This document shows, piece after piece, positions 32,594 through 41,543 of a stretch of 64,000 nucleotides of DNA. The notes beneath the pieces were generated by a model that worked only from the letters and a program-made list of their open reading frames with translations, made no database searches and was not told the origin of the DNA. The translations under genes were made by a program, and so were the position numbers. The stretch covers positions 150,309 to 214,308 of the forward strand of contig NZ_JAGGJF010000006.1 of NCBI RefSeq assembly GCF_030466405.1, in the 5' to 3' direction. The stretch's first letter is position 1. Every line of letters begins with the position of its first letter. The stretch comes from Pseudidiomarina terrestris. GTDB taxonomy: Bacteria > Pseudomonadota > Gammaproteobacteria > Enterobacterales > Alteromonadaceae.

Positions 32594-33421
32594 ATGACAA
32601 CGCAAGTGCGCAAAATTGCCTTTATCGGCGCTGGAAATATGACCCAAAGTATCGTCGGCGGTATGGTTTCAAGTGGCTACCCCAACGATAAAATTTACGT
32701 CAGTAATCCAAGCGTCGGCAAACTTGAAAAAATGGCCAACTCGTTGCATGTCCACACCAGTCAGGATAATGCAGAAGTCGCCAACGCTGCCGATGTCATC
32801 GTTCTTGCGGTTAAACCTCAACTTATGGCCGATGTCTGCGCCGCCCTGACCGAGCAGGTCAGTAATTTAAGTGATAAACTTATTGTCACCATCGCTGCTG
32901 GCATTCGGATTGAAAAGTATCGTCAATACCTGGGAGAGAGTATTCGCATGATTCGCGTCATGCCCAATACGCCGTCCCTTGTCGGTAAGGGCATGTCCGG
33001 GCTGGTTGCTGATGATCGTGTCAGTAACGATGATAAAAACTACATTACCGAAGCTTTCGATGGCGTAGGTGCAACGCTGTGGGTGGCAAACGAAGATGAG
33101 CTCGATATTTTGGGCGCAGTCGCAGGCAGTGGTCCTGCATACTTTTTCGAGTTTATGGCAAGTTTACAAAAAGCTGCAGTAGAACTTGGTTTTGACCGGG
33201 ATAAAGCCCGTAAAATGGTTCAGCAAACCGCGCTGGGCGCAGCTGAAATGGCGATTGCCAGCGAGCTTGAGCTGGAAGAGTTACGCAAGCAAGTCACCAG
33301 TAAAGGTGGCTCTACAGCGAAGGGAATTGAACAGTATCAAGCGCACGATATTGATAAAATCTCTGATGCTGCGGTCAAAGCTGCGGTCAAGCGCAACCAG
33401 GAAATGGCTAAACTTTTTTAA
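32594..33421 (+). CDS. proC: Pyrroline-5-carboxylate reductase ProC
   Basis: Last step of proline synthesis, using NADPH to reduce P5C. 275 residues. The Rossmann motif FIGAGNMTQSIVGG is at the start; VLAVKPQLM near 71, the RVMPNTPSLVG block near 118, and the C-terminal signature VTSKGGSTAKGIE near 236 are all typical. It sits between yggS and yggT in an operon-like run with gaps of 3 and 12 bases. proB and proA lie 8 kb away. Confidence 0.97.
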   Translation: MTTQVRKIAFIGAGNMTQSIVGGMVSSGYPNDKIYVSNPSVGKLEKMANSLHVHTSQDNAEVANAADVIVLAVKPQLMADVCAALTEQVSNLSDKLIVTIAAGIRIEKYRQYLGESIRMIRVMPNTPSLVGKGMSGLVADDRVSNDDKNYITEAFDGVGATLWVANEDELDILGAVAGSGPAYFFEFMASLQKAAVELGFDRDKARKMVQQTALGAAEMAIASELELEELRKQVTSKGGSTAKGIEQYQAHDIDKISDAAVKAAVKRNQEMAKLF

Positions 33422-33433
33422 AGGCGACCAATT

Positions 33434-33958
33434 ATGGAACTTATGCAATTTCTCATCACCATCCTGTTCGAGCTGTTTTTGATGGTGGTCATCTTGCGGG
33501 TTTGGTTACAAGCCGCCCGTGCTGACTTTTATAACCCGGTCAGCCAGTTTGTGGTAAAAGCGACCAACCCTTTGGTGTTGCCACTACGTAAAGTCATCCC
33601 CATGGTGGGTGTTTGGGATCTAGCCACTATAGTTCTCGCCTTGCTGGTCAGTATCGGTAAGTTTATTGCTCTTTACGCAGCGCTTGGCTATCCGATGATC
33701 TGGGCCGACATTCTGCTGGTGGGTGTGCTTAGCGCGATCAGTCAATTCCTGCAGTTATTGTTTTGGATTGTGATCATCCGCGCTCTATTGAGCTGGTTTG
33801 CGCAAGGTTACAACCCTATGCAAGCCATACTGGTGCAACTGACTGAACCTTTCCTGGCACCTATTCGACGCATTATCCCCCCTATCGGTGGGTTAGATTT
33901 GTCCGTCCTGGTGTTAGTGATTGGTATTCAGGCACTACGCATACTGATTGGAGTTTAA
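33434..33958 (+). CDS. yggT: YggT family membrane protein
   Basis: 174 residues with two copies of the YGGT unit, each with two membrane spans. The repeated motif is RVWLQAARADFYNPVSQFV near residue 22 and RALLSWFAQGYNPMQAIL near 115, followed by PLVLPLRKVIP and PFLAPIRRIIP. The family is conserved next to yggS and proC; proposed roles include osmotic stress and cell-envelope functions, but none is settled. It starts 12 bases after proC. The usual next gene yggU is absent here. Confidence 0.92.
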   Translation: MELMQFLITILFELFLMVVILRVWLQAARADFYNPVSQFVVKATNPLVLPLRKVIPMVGVWDLATIVLALLVSIGKFIALYAALGYPMIWADILLVGVLSAISQFLQLLFWIVIIRALLSWFAQGYNPMQAILVQLTEPFLAPIRRIIPPIGGLDLSVLVLVIGIQALRILIGV

Positions 33959-33962
33959 CCTC

Positions 33963-34406
33963 ATGCACAAGTTTAGCTACTGGTGGTTCGGGCTCGCTTT
34001 GCTTGCAGGTGCTGTATTCACAGCGCCTGCGGCAGCTGAACAAAGTAAACGACTAGGCCCCTGGGAGGTCCACTACAACGCTTTCAATTCGACCTTGCTC
34101 CGACCGGAGATGGCGCGCCAGTATCAGCTGGAACGCTCCAGTACTCTGGCCACCTTAAACATCGCCGTACTGGCCGCTGAAAAGCCTGGTAAACCAGCAC
34201 AACAAGTGACGGTCGAAGGCTATGCGATGAATGCACTCAGCATGCAACAACCGCTGGACTTTCGCGAAGTAGTAGAAGGCGATGCAGTTTACTATCTGGC
34301 ACAGACCTCATTTACGAACCTGGAAAGACTACGCTTTTTTATCACTATTCAAAAGGGCGACGAAGTTCAGGAGTTACGATTCTCTGAAGAGTTCTGGCGC
34401 AATTAA
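33963..34406 (+). CDS. DUF4426 domain protein, probably exported
   Basis: 147 residues beginning with a clear signal peptide (about 25 residues, WWFGLALLAGAVFTAPAAA before EQSKR). The mature domain is mostly beta strand and matches DUF4426, a small periplasmic family often found after yggT in Vibrio- and Alteromonas-like genomes. The blocks WEVHYNAFNSTLLRP and RLRFFITIQKGDE are characteristic. The ATG at 33963, with GGAG 9 bases upstream, is the start; it follows yggT by four bases. No function is known. Its 3' end overlaps the opposing antiporter gene by four bases. Confidence 0.82.
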   Translation: MHKFSYWWFGLALLAGAVFTAPAAAEQSKRLGPWEVHYNAFNSTLLRPEMARQYQLERSSTLATLNIAVLAAEKPGKPAQQVTVEGYAMNALSMQQPLDFREVVEGDAVYYLAQTSFTNLERLRFFITIQKGDEVQELRFSEEFWRN

Positions 34407-36151
34407 CCCGACTTCGAATCGCTGCCGTCCAGCAGCTTCACCCCGACTTTGGTAATACGATTTTCTTCGTTCAGCTCACGAATAGTGAGCTGAACATTAC
34501 CCAACGTCAGTTGATCCCCCACCACCATGCGACGATGGAACTTCTGCGAGAAAAAGGCATGTAGGCTCATTGTCAGCTCTTGCGGATTAAGATGACCGAG
34601 GGGGTAAAAGCTGGCGACATCAGCAAGCGATAACTCGCCGTTCAAGGTGAAGTCGCCGAAGAAGTCGCTGCTGTTCAGAGAGCGGGCTTTGCCACCGGCT
34701 GCTAAGACACGGCTGATTTCATCAATATGCTGAACTTTTGCCACCACCAGCACATGATCATCTTCAAGTAATTTAGGTCGCTCTGTGGGTTGTAACCATT
34801 CACCATCCCGAATCAGGCCAACAAACTCTAAGGGTACGGACCAACGCAGCTCATACCAATAATGGTCGCAGGCTGGTGAGCGTTCACTAATCTCGTAAGA
34901 CCATAATTCTAACGGATCATTACTACCCACTTGATCCAGCGCCATGCGCCGATCCGGCTCAGCCTCAAGCGGAACTTCTAACTTCAGCCAGCGTGCCAGC
35001 GGTGCAAGAGTCCAGCCTTGTAAAATCAGCGAAACCAGGACCACGACAAAGGCGACATCAAAAAACAGTTCTTGCCCCGGCAAGCCGCTTAGCCAGGGGT
35101 ACAGAGCAAGAATAATAGGTACCGCGCCTCTTAATCCGACCCAGCTTATGAAAAACTGCTCGCGTATGGGAAACGAGAAAGGCGCCAGACTCACTACGAC
35201 AGCCAAAGGCCGCACGATAAAAATCATCAATCCTGCAATACTAAGAGACAGTCCCAGGTTCTCAATCAAGTGCGAAGGAGTGACCAACAAGCCCAAAATC
35301 AAAAACATCATGATTTGGCTTAGCCAGGCCAGCCCATCCTGAACCTGTAAGATATGCATCAGCTGCGGTAATCTGGCATTGCCAATCTTGTAGCCCATCA
35401 GGTAAACCGCGAGGAAGCCACTACCGCCAATACTTGAGGTCAAGGCAAACACCACGACAGCACTGGCTGCTGCTAATAGCGGGAAAAATGCGAATTGTGC
35501 AGTAATTTTTTCCGCCATCAGGACAAACAGCCGGCCGCCGAACCAGCCAGCAATAAAGCCAATAGTCAGCTGCTGTGCAACCTCCAGCCCGACCACCGTA
35601 AACGAGAAGGCTTCTCCTGAAGCTATTAACGTGGTCATGGTCATGGTGAGAATGACCGCCATAGGGTCGTTGGTTCCCGACTCAATTTCCAACGTTGAGG
35701 CGACGCGTTGCTTAATCTTTAGGTTCTGCGACTGAAAAATGCCAAACACCGCAGCGGCATCCGTTGAGCTGAGAATGGCGCCAATCAGTAAAGCTATCGG
35801 CCAGGACAAATCAAACAGCCAAACGATGCCCAGGGCGGTTAATGTTGAAGTTAAGGCAACCCCAAGGGTGGCCAGGCTTATTGCCGGCCACAGCGCTACA
35901 CGGAAGCGCTCACGCTTGGTGCGCATGCCGCCGTCGAAGATGATGATGACTAACGCCAGTGAGCCTATGAGGAACGCAATTTCAGGCTGATCGAAGCCAA
36001 TGCCCAGCAAGCCTTCTTCGCCTGCCAGCATGCCCACAACCAGAAACACCAGTAGCAATGGCGCTCCCAGCCGGGAGGATACGACCGCTGCCAGAATGCT
36101 CACTAATAGCAGCGAGCCCATAAGCAGCATAATACCGTTTAGATCTGCCAA
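34403..36151 (-). CDS. nhaP2: K+/H+ antiporter, NhaP2/CvrA type
   Basis: Inner-membrane CPA1 antiporter exchanging K+ (possibly Na+) for protons, used in pH and volume control. 582 residues. About twelve membrane spans (residues 5-390) contain the ion-site stretch GAILSSTDAAAVFG near 133 and LEIESGTNDPMAV near 160. Then come a cytoplasmic RCK_C/TrkA-C-like domain (about 405-490) and a C-terminal CorC/HlyC-associated domain (about 500-575, LSLADVASFYPLG). It is transcribed against its neighbours and splits DUF4426 from rdgB, genes that are normally contiguous on one strand. Confidence 0.93.
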   Translation of the reverse strand: MADLNGIMLLMGSLLLVSILAAVVSSRLGAPLLLVFLVVGMLAGEEGLLGIGFDQPEIAFLIGSLALVIIIFDGGMRTKRERFRVALWPAISLATLGVALTSTLTALGIVWLFDLSWPIALLIGAILSSTDAAAVFGIFQSQNLKIKQRVASTLEIESGTNDPMAVILTMTMTTLIASGEAFSFTVVGLEVAQQLTIGFIAGWFGGRLFVLMAEKITAQFAFFPLLAAASAVVVFALTSSIGGSGFLAVYLMGYKIGNARLPQLMHILQVQDGLAWLSQIMMFLILGLLVTPSHLIENLGLSLSIAGLMIFIVRPLAVVVSLAPFSFPIREQFFISWVGLRGAVPIILALYPWLSGLPGQELFFDVAFVVVLVSLILQGWTLAPLARWLKLEVPLEAEPDRRMALDQVGSNDPLELWSYEISERSPACDHYWYELRWSVPLEFVGLIRDGEWLQPTERPKLLEDDHVLVVAKVQHIDEISRVLAAGGKARSLNSSDFFGDFTLNGELSLADVASFYPLGHLNPQELTMSLHAFFSQKFHRRMVVGDQLTLGNVQLTIRELNEENRITKVGVKLLDGSDSKSG

Positions 36152-36162
36152 TGATTTCCCCT

Positions 36163-36190
36163 TTGGTCAGTACACCCTATGCTTTATACT
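36163..36190 (+). promoter_or_regulatory. Candidate rdgB-hemW promoter
   Basis: TTGGTC (36163-36168) and TATACT (36185-36190) with a 16-base spacer, positioned so the transcript would start about 27 bases before the rdgB ATG. The antiporter gene starts at 36151 on the other strand, so this short gap must drive rdgB-hemW. Found by eye. Confidence 0.45.
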
Positions 36191-36223
36191 ACTCCTATTG
36201 TGCCCAAACCAAAATCATCTGTC

Positions 36224-36820
36224 ATGCAACAACTCGTATTAGCTACTGGTAACCAAGGAAAAATTCGCGAACTGCAGGCGCTCCTGCAAGCGCTGGACTG
36301 GCAGGTGCGCGCACAGGGAGAATGGCAGTTTGAAGAAGTGGAAGAAACTGGCCTCAGCTTTATTGAAAACGCGCTGTTAAAAGCCCGCCATGCTGCGGCG
36401 CAGACCGGACTGCCGGCGCTGGCCGATGACTCTGGTCTGGCCGTCGACGCGCTGGCCGGAGCACCGGGCATTTACTCTGCCCGCTATGCCGGCGCTCAGG
36501 CTTCGGATCAGGCAAACGTTGATAAGCTATTATCGGACTTGGCCAATGTACCGCCCGGGCAACGTCAGGCAAGCTTTCACTGTGTGCTTGCCTTCATGCG
36601 CCATGCCACTGACCCAACTCCAATAGTTTGTCACGGCGTCTGGCACGGCGAGATCGCTCTGCAACCAAGCGGTGCAGGAGGTTTTGGTTATGACCCGGTA
36701 TTTTATGTCGCCAACGAAGGCTGTACTGCCGCAGAGCTCGAAAAGAGTCAAAAACAACAACTAAGCCACAGAGGTCAGGCCTTGCAACAGCTACTTAAAC
36801 AGTTGCAGACCCCCTCATGA
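36224..36820 (+). CDS. rdgB: dITP/XTP pyrophosphatase RdgB
   Basis: House-cleaning enzyme that hydrolyses dITP, ITP and XTP to monophosphates so they are not built into DNA. The ATG at 36224 gives 198 residues and the expected N-terminus [18 protein letters not shown]; the upstream ATG adds 15 unrelated residues. The substrate and metal motifs [44 protein letters not shown], and GGFGYDPVF with LSHRGQAL near the end are all present. The stop overlaps hemW (ATGA). Confidence 0.96.
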   Translation: MQQLVLATGNQGKIRELQALLQALDWQVRAQGEWQFEEVEETGLSFIENALLKARHAAAQTGLPALADDSGLAVDALAGAPGIYSARYAGAQASDQANVDKLLSDLANVPPGQRQASFHCVLAFMRHATDPTPIVCHGVWHGEIALQPSGAGGFGYDPVFYVANEGCTAAELEKSQKQQLSHRGQALQQLLKQLQTPS

Positions 36821-37953
36821 GGCTACCTCCACTTTCGTTATATGTGCACATCCCCTGGTGTGTACAAAAGTGCCCCTATTGCGACTTTAACTCCCACGCA
36901 CTAAAAGGCGGCGTTCCTGAAGATGCTTATGTGAATCGTTTACTCGATGATTTGCGCGCCGATCTGGCATGGGTTCAGGGACGTCAATTGAGCAGCATTT
37001 TCATTGGTGGCGGCACACCAAGCTTGTTAACCGCGGCAGCAGTAAAGCGCTTGCTCGCCGGCATTGCAAGCCTGGTAGAATTGACGGAAGGCTGCGAGGT
37101 CACCCTGGAAGCTAATCCGGGCACCTTTGAAAAAGAACGTTTTCAGGGGTTTGTAGAAGCCGGTGTGAATCGCTTGTCAATTGGCGTGCAAAGCCTCGAT
37201 ACCGAGCAGCTCAAAGGCCTTGGCCGGATCCATGACCCACAGCAGGCATGTGCGGCCGCTGAGCATGCCAGCCAGCTCCAGTTAAACAGCTACAATCTCG
37301 ATCTGATGCATGGTTTACCGGAGCAAAGTCTGGCACAGGCGATGGCGGACCTTGACGGAATTATTGCCCTTAATCCACCCCATATTTCCTGGTATCAGCT
37401 CACCATCGAACCTAATACATCCTTCGCCAGCCGACCACCCAAGTTGCCGGATGATGAGGTTCTATGGGAGATCTATCAACGTGGGCATGAAAAACTGGCC
37501 GCTGCGGGGTATCAGCATTATGAGGTCAGTGCTTATGCCAAGCCTGGGCATCAGAGCCAGCACAATCGCAATTACTGGCAATTTGGTGATTACCTGGGGA
37601 TTGGCTGCGGAGCGCACAGCAAAATCACGTTACCTGCAGAGGGTAAGATTTTACGCTGCGAGAAAATAAAACATCCACAGGGCTATTTAGATCTTACTCG
37701 TCCACTTCGGTACAAGTTATGGCAGGTGAGCGAGGAAGAATTACCTTTTGAGTTCTTCATGAACCTATTGCGACTCAATGAACCTATGTCAAAATCGTTG
37801 TTCAGCGCGCGCACGGGGTTATCTGTGGCTATTGCCGAACAGGCGCTTGCCCCAGCCATAGCGCAAGGACTGCTAACTGGGAGTGACGAACAATGGGAAA
37901 CGACGTCACTGGGACGCCGTTTTCTTAATTCAATCCTCGACGAAATGGTCTAG
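36817..37953 (+). CDS. hemW: Heme chaperone HemW (radical SAM)
   Basis: Radical SAM protein related to HemN that acts as a heme-delivery chaperone rather than an oxidase. 378 residues. The cluster motif is CVQKCPYC at residues 15-22, followed by DFNSHA, as in Hem[21 protein letters not shown] and [10 protein letters not shown] continue the radical SAM barrel. A C-terminal helical HemN_C domain starts after about residue 300. The four-base overlap with rdgB implies coupled translation. It ends 4 bases from the opposing trmB. Confidence 0.95.
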   Translation: MRLPPLSLYVHIPWCVQKCPYCDFNSHALKGGVPEDAYVNRLLDDLRADLAWVQGRQLSSIFIGGGTPSLLTAAAVKRLLAGIASLVELTEGCEVTLEANPGTFEKERFQGFVEAGVNRLSIGVQSLDTEQLKGLGRIHDPQQACAAAEHASQLQLNSYNLDLMHGLPEQSLAQAMADLDGIIALNPPHISWYQLTIEPNTSFASRPPKLPDDEVLWEIYQRGHEKLAAAGYQHYEVSAYAKPGHQSQHNRNYWQFGDYLGIGCGAHSKITLPAEGKILRCEKIKHPQGYLDLTRPLRYKLWQVSEEELPFEFFMNLLRLNEPMSKSLFSARTGLSVAIAEQALAPAIAQGLLTGSDEQWETTSLGRRFLNSILDEMV

Positions 37954-37957
37954 AGAA

Positions 37958-38689
37958 TTATTCCACACGGCTAAACTTCAAATCCCATACCCCGTGACCA
38001 AGTCGTGCACCGCGCTTTTCAAATTTCGTCAGCGGGCGCTCGTCCGGGCGTGGGATATAATCATTGGTAGCGGACAGATTTTGCCACTTGGACGCATTCT
38101 GCATCACTTCAAGCATGTGTTCTGCATAGTTTTCCCAGTCCGTAGCCAGGTGTAAAACACCACCTATACGTAATTTGCGCCGCAGTTGTTCGACAAACTC
38201 AGGCTGGATCAAACGGCGCTTATGGTGGCGCTTTTTATGCCATGGGTCAGGGAAAAAGACTTGCACCCCGGCCAAAGCTTCATCGGCGATACAATCCTGC
38301 AATACTTCTACTGCATCGTGCTCAAAAACGCGTAAATTGGTCACGCCCTGTTCTTCAGCTTCCATAAGACAGGCGCCGACACCCGGCCGATGTACTTCAA
38401 TACCAATGAAATTCTTTTCCGGAGCAGCGGCAGCCATCGCGACTAACGAATGGCCCATACCAAATCCGATTTCAACTATGGTGTCTGCTTCACGGCCAAA
38501 TACTTTTCCTAAATCAAGCAGGCCATCTTCATGTTGCAGCCCCATCGTCGGCCAGCTGCGCTCTAAAGCTGATGCCTGGCCTTTGGTCAGACGACCTTCA
38601 CGCTTTACAAAACTGCGGATCCGGCGAATATAACGCCCTTGTTCCTGCGCTTCACTGAGATTCTTTTGAGTGGATTCTTTATCGTTCAT
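37958..38689 (-). CDS. trmB: tRNA (guanine-N7)-methyltransferase TrmB
   Basis: SAM-dependent enzyme that makes m7G46 in tRNA. 243 residues. The SAM loop is [15 protein letters not shown] near residue 70. [11 protein letters not shown], the catalytic [17 protein letters not shown] near 148, and [14 protein letters not shown] near 185 are all diagnostic. It is on the opposite strand to hemW. ompA lies upstream on the same strand, but a terminator separates them, so trmB probably has its own promoter close to its start. Confidence 0.96.
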   Translation of the reverse strand: MNDKESTQKNLSEAQEQGRYIRRIRSFVKREGRLTKGQASALERSWPTMGLQHEDGLLDLGKVFGREADTIVEIGFGMGHSLVAMAAAAPEKNFIGIEVHRPGVGACLMEAEEQGVTNLRVFEHDAVEVLQDCIADEALAGVQVFFPDPWHKKRHHKRRLIQPEFVEQLRRKLRIGGVLHLATDWENYAEHMLEVMQNASKWQNLSATNDYIPRPDERPLTKFEKRGARLGHGVWDLKFSRVE

Positions 38690-38715
38690 AGTAGTGTTAA
38701 CTATCTCAATTTAAG

Positions 38716-38752
38716 ACAAAAAAGGCGCAACCAAGCTGGGCTCGGTGCGCCT
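38716..38752 (-). terminator. Rho-independent terminator after ompA-like gene
   Basis: On the minus strand an AGGCGCA/TGCGCCT stem (38746-38752 and 38723-38729) encloses a loop that can itself pair partly. It is followed by a run of T (complement of the A-run ending at 38722). It lies 21 bases after the ompA-like stop codon and before trmB. Confidence 0.85.
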
Positions 38753-38773
38753 CTTTTAAAGAGCAACTAAAAC

Positions 38774-39841
38774 TTAGTTGTCTTCTTTTACCGGCACTTC
38801 TTTAGTGATCGACATTTTCGCTTCGATCCGGCGGTTCTTCGCACGGTTCTCAGGCGAAGTGTTCGGCACTAACGGGCGGTTCTCACTGAAACCTACAGTG
38901 CTAACGCGCTCCTGCTCGATACCAAAGTCAGAAATTAAGCTTTGACCTACTGACTTCGCACGGCGCTCTGATAAGCCTTGGTTGTATTCAACGGTACCAA
39001 TGCTATCAGTATGACCTTCAATGCGGATATCAAGCTGCGGGAACTCTTTCAGGAAGTCTGCAGTTTCCTTGATTTCAACTTTTTCACCTGCAGGAATGAC
39101 TGCAGAATCAAAGGCAAAGTTGATCATTAACTCATGCGTGATTGTTTCGTTGCTATACATCACACAACCATACTGATCCACTTTGTAAGTTGGCTGAGTG
39201 TTCGGGCAACGATCGTTGGCGTCCATCACACCATCACCATCTGAATCAACTGGTGCGGCTTGCTGTGGCGCTGGAGCCGGTGCAGGTGCAGGTGCAGGGC
39301 TTGCCGACTCACCGAAGTAGTAACGCAGACCCGTCATTAACAGGAACTCTGTTAAGTCGCCGTCGCTCTGCTGTACGCCACCTTCAACGAAAAGCTGCCA
39401 GTTATTGTTAAGCTGCTCGCGGTAACCGGCACCAACACGCAGGAAACGATTGGATACGTCACCCAGGTCTGTATTGTTAATACCGATGCTACCGTACACG
39501 CTGTCGGTGAAGTTATACATCAGGTCAACACCATAAATAGAACCATCTGCAGAGTCTGCGTTATGCAGATCGCCACGCAGATAGTCATAATACACCCGAT
39601 AACCCCACTCTGGAGTAAATTGGAAACCGGCCTCCAGGCCGTAGAATGCACTGTCGAATCCGCCCTTGAAAGTACGTAACTGATTGTTGTCAATTGCGAC
39701 ACGATCAGAGTCAGTACCTAGTGGTCCAAGACGCGGACCGATATACCATTGGCCTTCTTCAGAACTGGTTTGCGCGAACGCTGTACCCGTCACTGATAAG
39801 CCTGCTATTACAGCAAATGAAACTGCGGCGATACGATTCAC
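38774..39841 (-). CDS. ompA: OmpA-like outer-membrane protein
   Basis: Outer-membrane anchor to peptidoglycan. The GTG at 39841 is preferred because AAGGAG lies 6 bases upstream, giving 355 residues; an ATG eight codons earlier has no such site. Signal peptide of about 23 residues ending TAFA. An N-terminal eight-strand beta-barrel (about 28-185) is followed by a Pro-Ala linker with five PA repeats (about 187-197). Next is a calcium-binding thrombospondin type-3 unit DSDGDGVMDANDRCPNT, and last the OmpA C-terminal peptidoglycan domain with INFAFDSA and IRIEGHTDSIGTVEYNQGLS. A TATAGT hexamer at 39889-39894 is a likely -10. A rho-independent terminator follows. Confidence 0.9.
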   Translation of the reverse strand: MNRIAAVSFAVIAGLSVTGTAFAQTSSEEGQWYIGPRLGPLGTDSDRVAIDNNQLRTFKGGFDSAFYGLEAGFQFTPEWGYRVYYDYLRGDLHNADSADGSIYGVDLMYNFTDSVYGSIGINNTDLGDVSNRFLRVGAGYREQLNNNWQLFVEGGVQQSDGDLTEFLLMTGLRYYFGESASPAPAPAPAPAPQQAAPVDSDGDGVMDANDRCPNTQPTYKVDQYGCVMYSNETITHELMINFAFDSAVIPAGEKVEIKETADFLKEFPQLDIRIEGHTDSIGTVEYNQGLSERRAKSVGQSLISDFGIEQERVSTVGFSENRPLVPNTSPENRAKNRRIEAKMSITKEVPVKEDN

Positions 39842-39995
39842 GAGATGCTCCTTTAAATTTCTCAATGAATGGATTTTAATTTCCCTTTACTATATACGAA
39901 ATAAGCAAATTTTGCTCACTTTTCAGCAAATTCTTTGGGCTTTACAAAACCTTTACTAAGTGTTGATTTGTCGTCAAACAAATCGTTGAGGATTC

Positions 39996-41042
39996 ATGCA
40001 ATCTATTGATTATTATGTACGTACAGCGAAGCAGACGATTGCGCCAGCTAACTTTTCCCGGACGGTTATCGACTGGCAACAAACACATGGCCGCAATGAT
40101 TTGCCCTGGCAGCGTGAAGCCAACCCCTACCATGTGCTGGTCAGTGAGCTGATGTTACAGCAGACTCAGGTTAAGACGGTCATTCCCTACTTTTCCAGGT
40201 GGCTGGCTCGCTTCCCGGATGTTGAAACCCTTGCTGCAGCATCTGAGGACGACGTTATGCAACTGTGGCAGGGACTTGGTTATTACCGGCGCGCGCGAAA
40301 CCTGCAGGCTGCAGCCCGGACCGTCGTCAACAATCACAACGGTGAGATCCCGACAACGGCAACAGAGCTGCGTGAGATCCCGGGCATTGGCCCCTACACG
40401 GTTGGCGCGATTCGTGCGTTCGCTTACGATGCCCCTGCAGCAATTGTCGATGGCAACGTGAAACGTCTGTTCGCCAGACTGTTTGCCCTGCCGTTTCTGG
40501 TGAACAAGAGCAGCCACGACCGTTACTTCTGGGCGCTCGCAGAAGAGTATACGCCAACGCAGGAGAACCGGCGCTTCGCGCAGGGGCTGCTCGACCTCGG
40601 AGCCACCATCTGTAAGCCGAAACAGCCGCTCTGTGCCGCCTGTCCGCTGCAATCCGTCTGTCATAGTCTGGCCCAAGACCTGGTCGATGATTACCCGAAG
40701 CGCGAAACAAAGAAAGCAACCCCGACACGCGCCGGACATTTTGTACTGGATGTAACAGAAGCCGGCGTGCTGCTGGAGAAACGTGACGACAGCAGTGTCT
40801 GGCCTAATCTCTGGTGTCTCCCGGAACTGGCCGCAATGCCAAGCGGCGACGCCTTTGGGCACTTTAAACATACGTTTAGCCATTACAAGCTTGAGGCCTC
40901 CATCTGGTGGCAGCCTGCCCCTGACCAATCGCGCCAACAAAGAGTTGCTCTTGACGCGATCGACCAACTCGGATTACCCGCCCCCATCCGCAACTATTTG
41001 CAGAAACTGGATCGCAGAGAAGTTTGTCAGAAATTAGAATAG
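39996..41042 (+). CDS. mutY: Adenine DNA glycosylase MutY
   Basis: Removes adenine mispaired with 8-oxoguanine. 348 residues, the usual size. Helix-hairpin-helix REIPGIGPYTVGAI is near residue 123, and the catalytic Asp is in IVDGNVKR near 149. The iron-sulfur ligands follow the pattern C-x6-C-x2-C-x5-C (CKPKQPLCAACPLQSVC) near residue 204. The C-terminal NUDIX-like domain that reads 8-oxoG follows (FGHFKHTFSHYKL near 288). GAGG lies 4 bases before the ATG. It is divergent from the ompA-like gene and followed by yggX, as in E. coli. Confidence 0.97.
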   Translation: MQSIDYYVRTAKQTIAPANFSRTVIDWQQTHGRNDLPWQREANPYHVLVSELMLQQTQVKTVIPYFSRWLARFPDVETLAAASEDDVMQLWQGLGYYRRARNLQAAARTVVNNHNGEIPTTATELREIPGIGPYTVGAIRAFAYDAPAAIVDGNVKRLFARLFALPFLVNKSSHDRYFWALAEEYTPTQENRRFAQGLLDLGATICKPKQPLCAACPLQSVCHSLAQDLVDDYPKRETKKATPTRAGHFVLDVTEAGVLLEKRDDSSVWPNLWCLPELAAMPSGDAFGHFKHTFSHYKLEASIWWQPAPDQSRQQRVALDAIDQLGLPAPIRNYLQKLDRREVCQKLE

Positions 41043-41082
41043 TGCGTACTATTAGTACTATCTGAAATCGAGCGAGGTAATC

Positions 41083-41355
41083 ATGAGTCGTACTGTATAT
41101 TGCCAATATTTGAAAAAAGAAGCGGAAGGCTTGGATTTTCAAATGTACCCCGGTGAATTGGGGCAGAAAATTTTCGAAAACATCTCCAAAGAAGCTTGGG
41201 CTGAGTGGCAGAAAAAGCAAACTATGCTGATTAATGAGAAACGCCTGAATCTGATGGATCCGGACTCACGTAACTTTCTTGAGGAACAGATGAAAGCCTT
41301 TCTTTTTGAGGGGCAAGACATCGAAATTGAAGGTTATACCCCGCCCGGCCAATAA
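41083..41355 (+). CDS. yggX: Probable Fe(II)-trafficking protein YggX
   Basis: 90 residues, cytosolic. The family helps protect iron-sulfur proteins from oxidative damage and supports Mut[20 protein letters not shown] with the conserved Cys7, [18 protein letters not shown], and [23 protein letters not shown] are almost invariant blocks. It lies 40 bases after mutY, so co-transcription is likely, and is followed at once by a strong terminator. Confidence 0.96.
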   Translation: MSRTVYCQYLKKEAEGLDFQMYPGELGQKIFENISKEAWAEWQKKQTMLINEKRLNLMDPDSRNFLEEQMKAFLFEGQDIEIEGYTPPGQ

Positions 41356-41365
41356 ATTCCTTGCT

Positions 41366-41392
41366 AGCCCCATACTTTTGGGGCTTTTTTTT
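41366..41392 (+). terminator. Rho-independent terminator after mutY-yggX
   Basis: AGCCCC (41366-41371) pairs with GGGGCT (41380-41385) around an 8-base loop, followed directly by eight T (41385-41392). It starts 10 bases after the yggX stop, a textbook intrinsic terminator. Confidence 0.92.
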
Positions 41393-41543
41393 ACCCGCCC
41401 TCCACCTTTCTGAGCGTTTTTTGAGCGCTATTTCTCAAATTTTACTAAACTATGATCAACATAGGCAGCAGTTATAGTACGAAGCTAGAGAAACCCTAAC
41501 GATTCTGTTAGACTACGAACGAATTTTTCAAGAGGGAGCCACT

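Noticed and set aside
40155..40967. 270-codon antisense frame inside mutY
   Set aside because: Fully covered by mutY, whose iron-sulfur and catalytic motifs are intact; the antisense translation has no family character.
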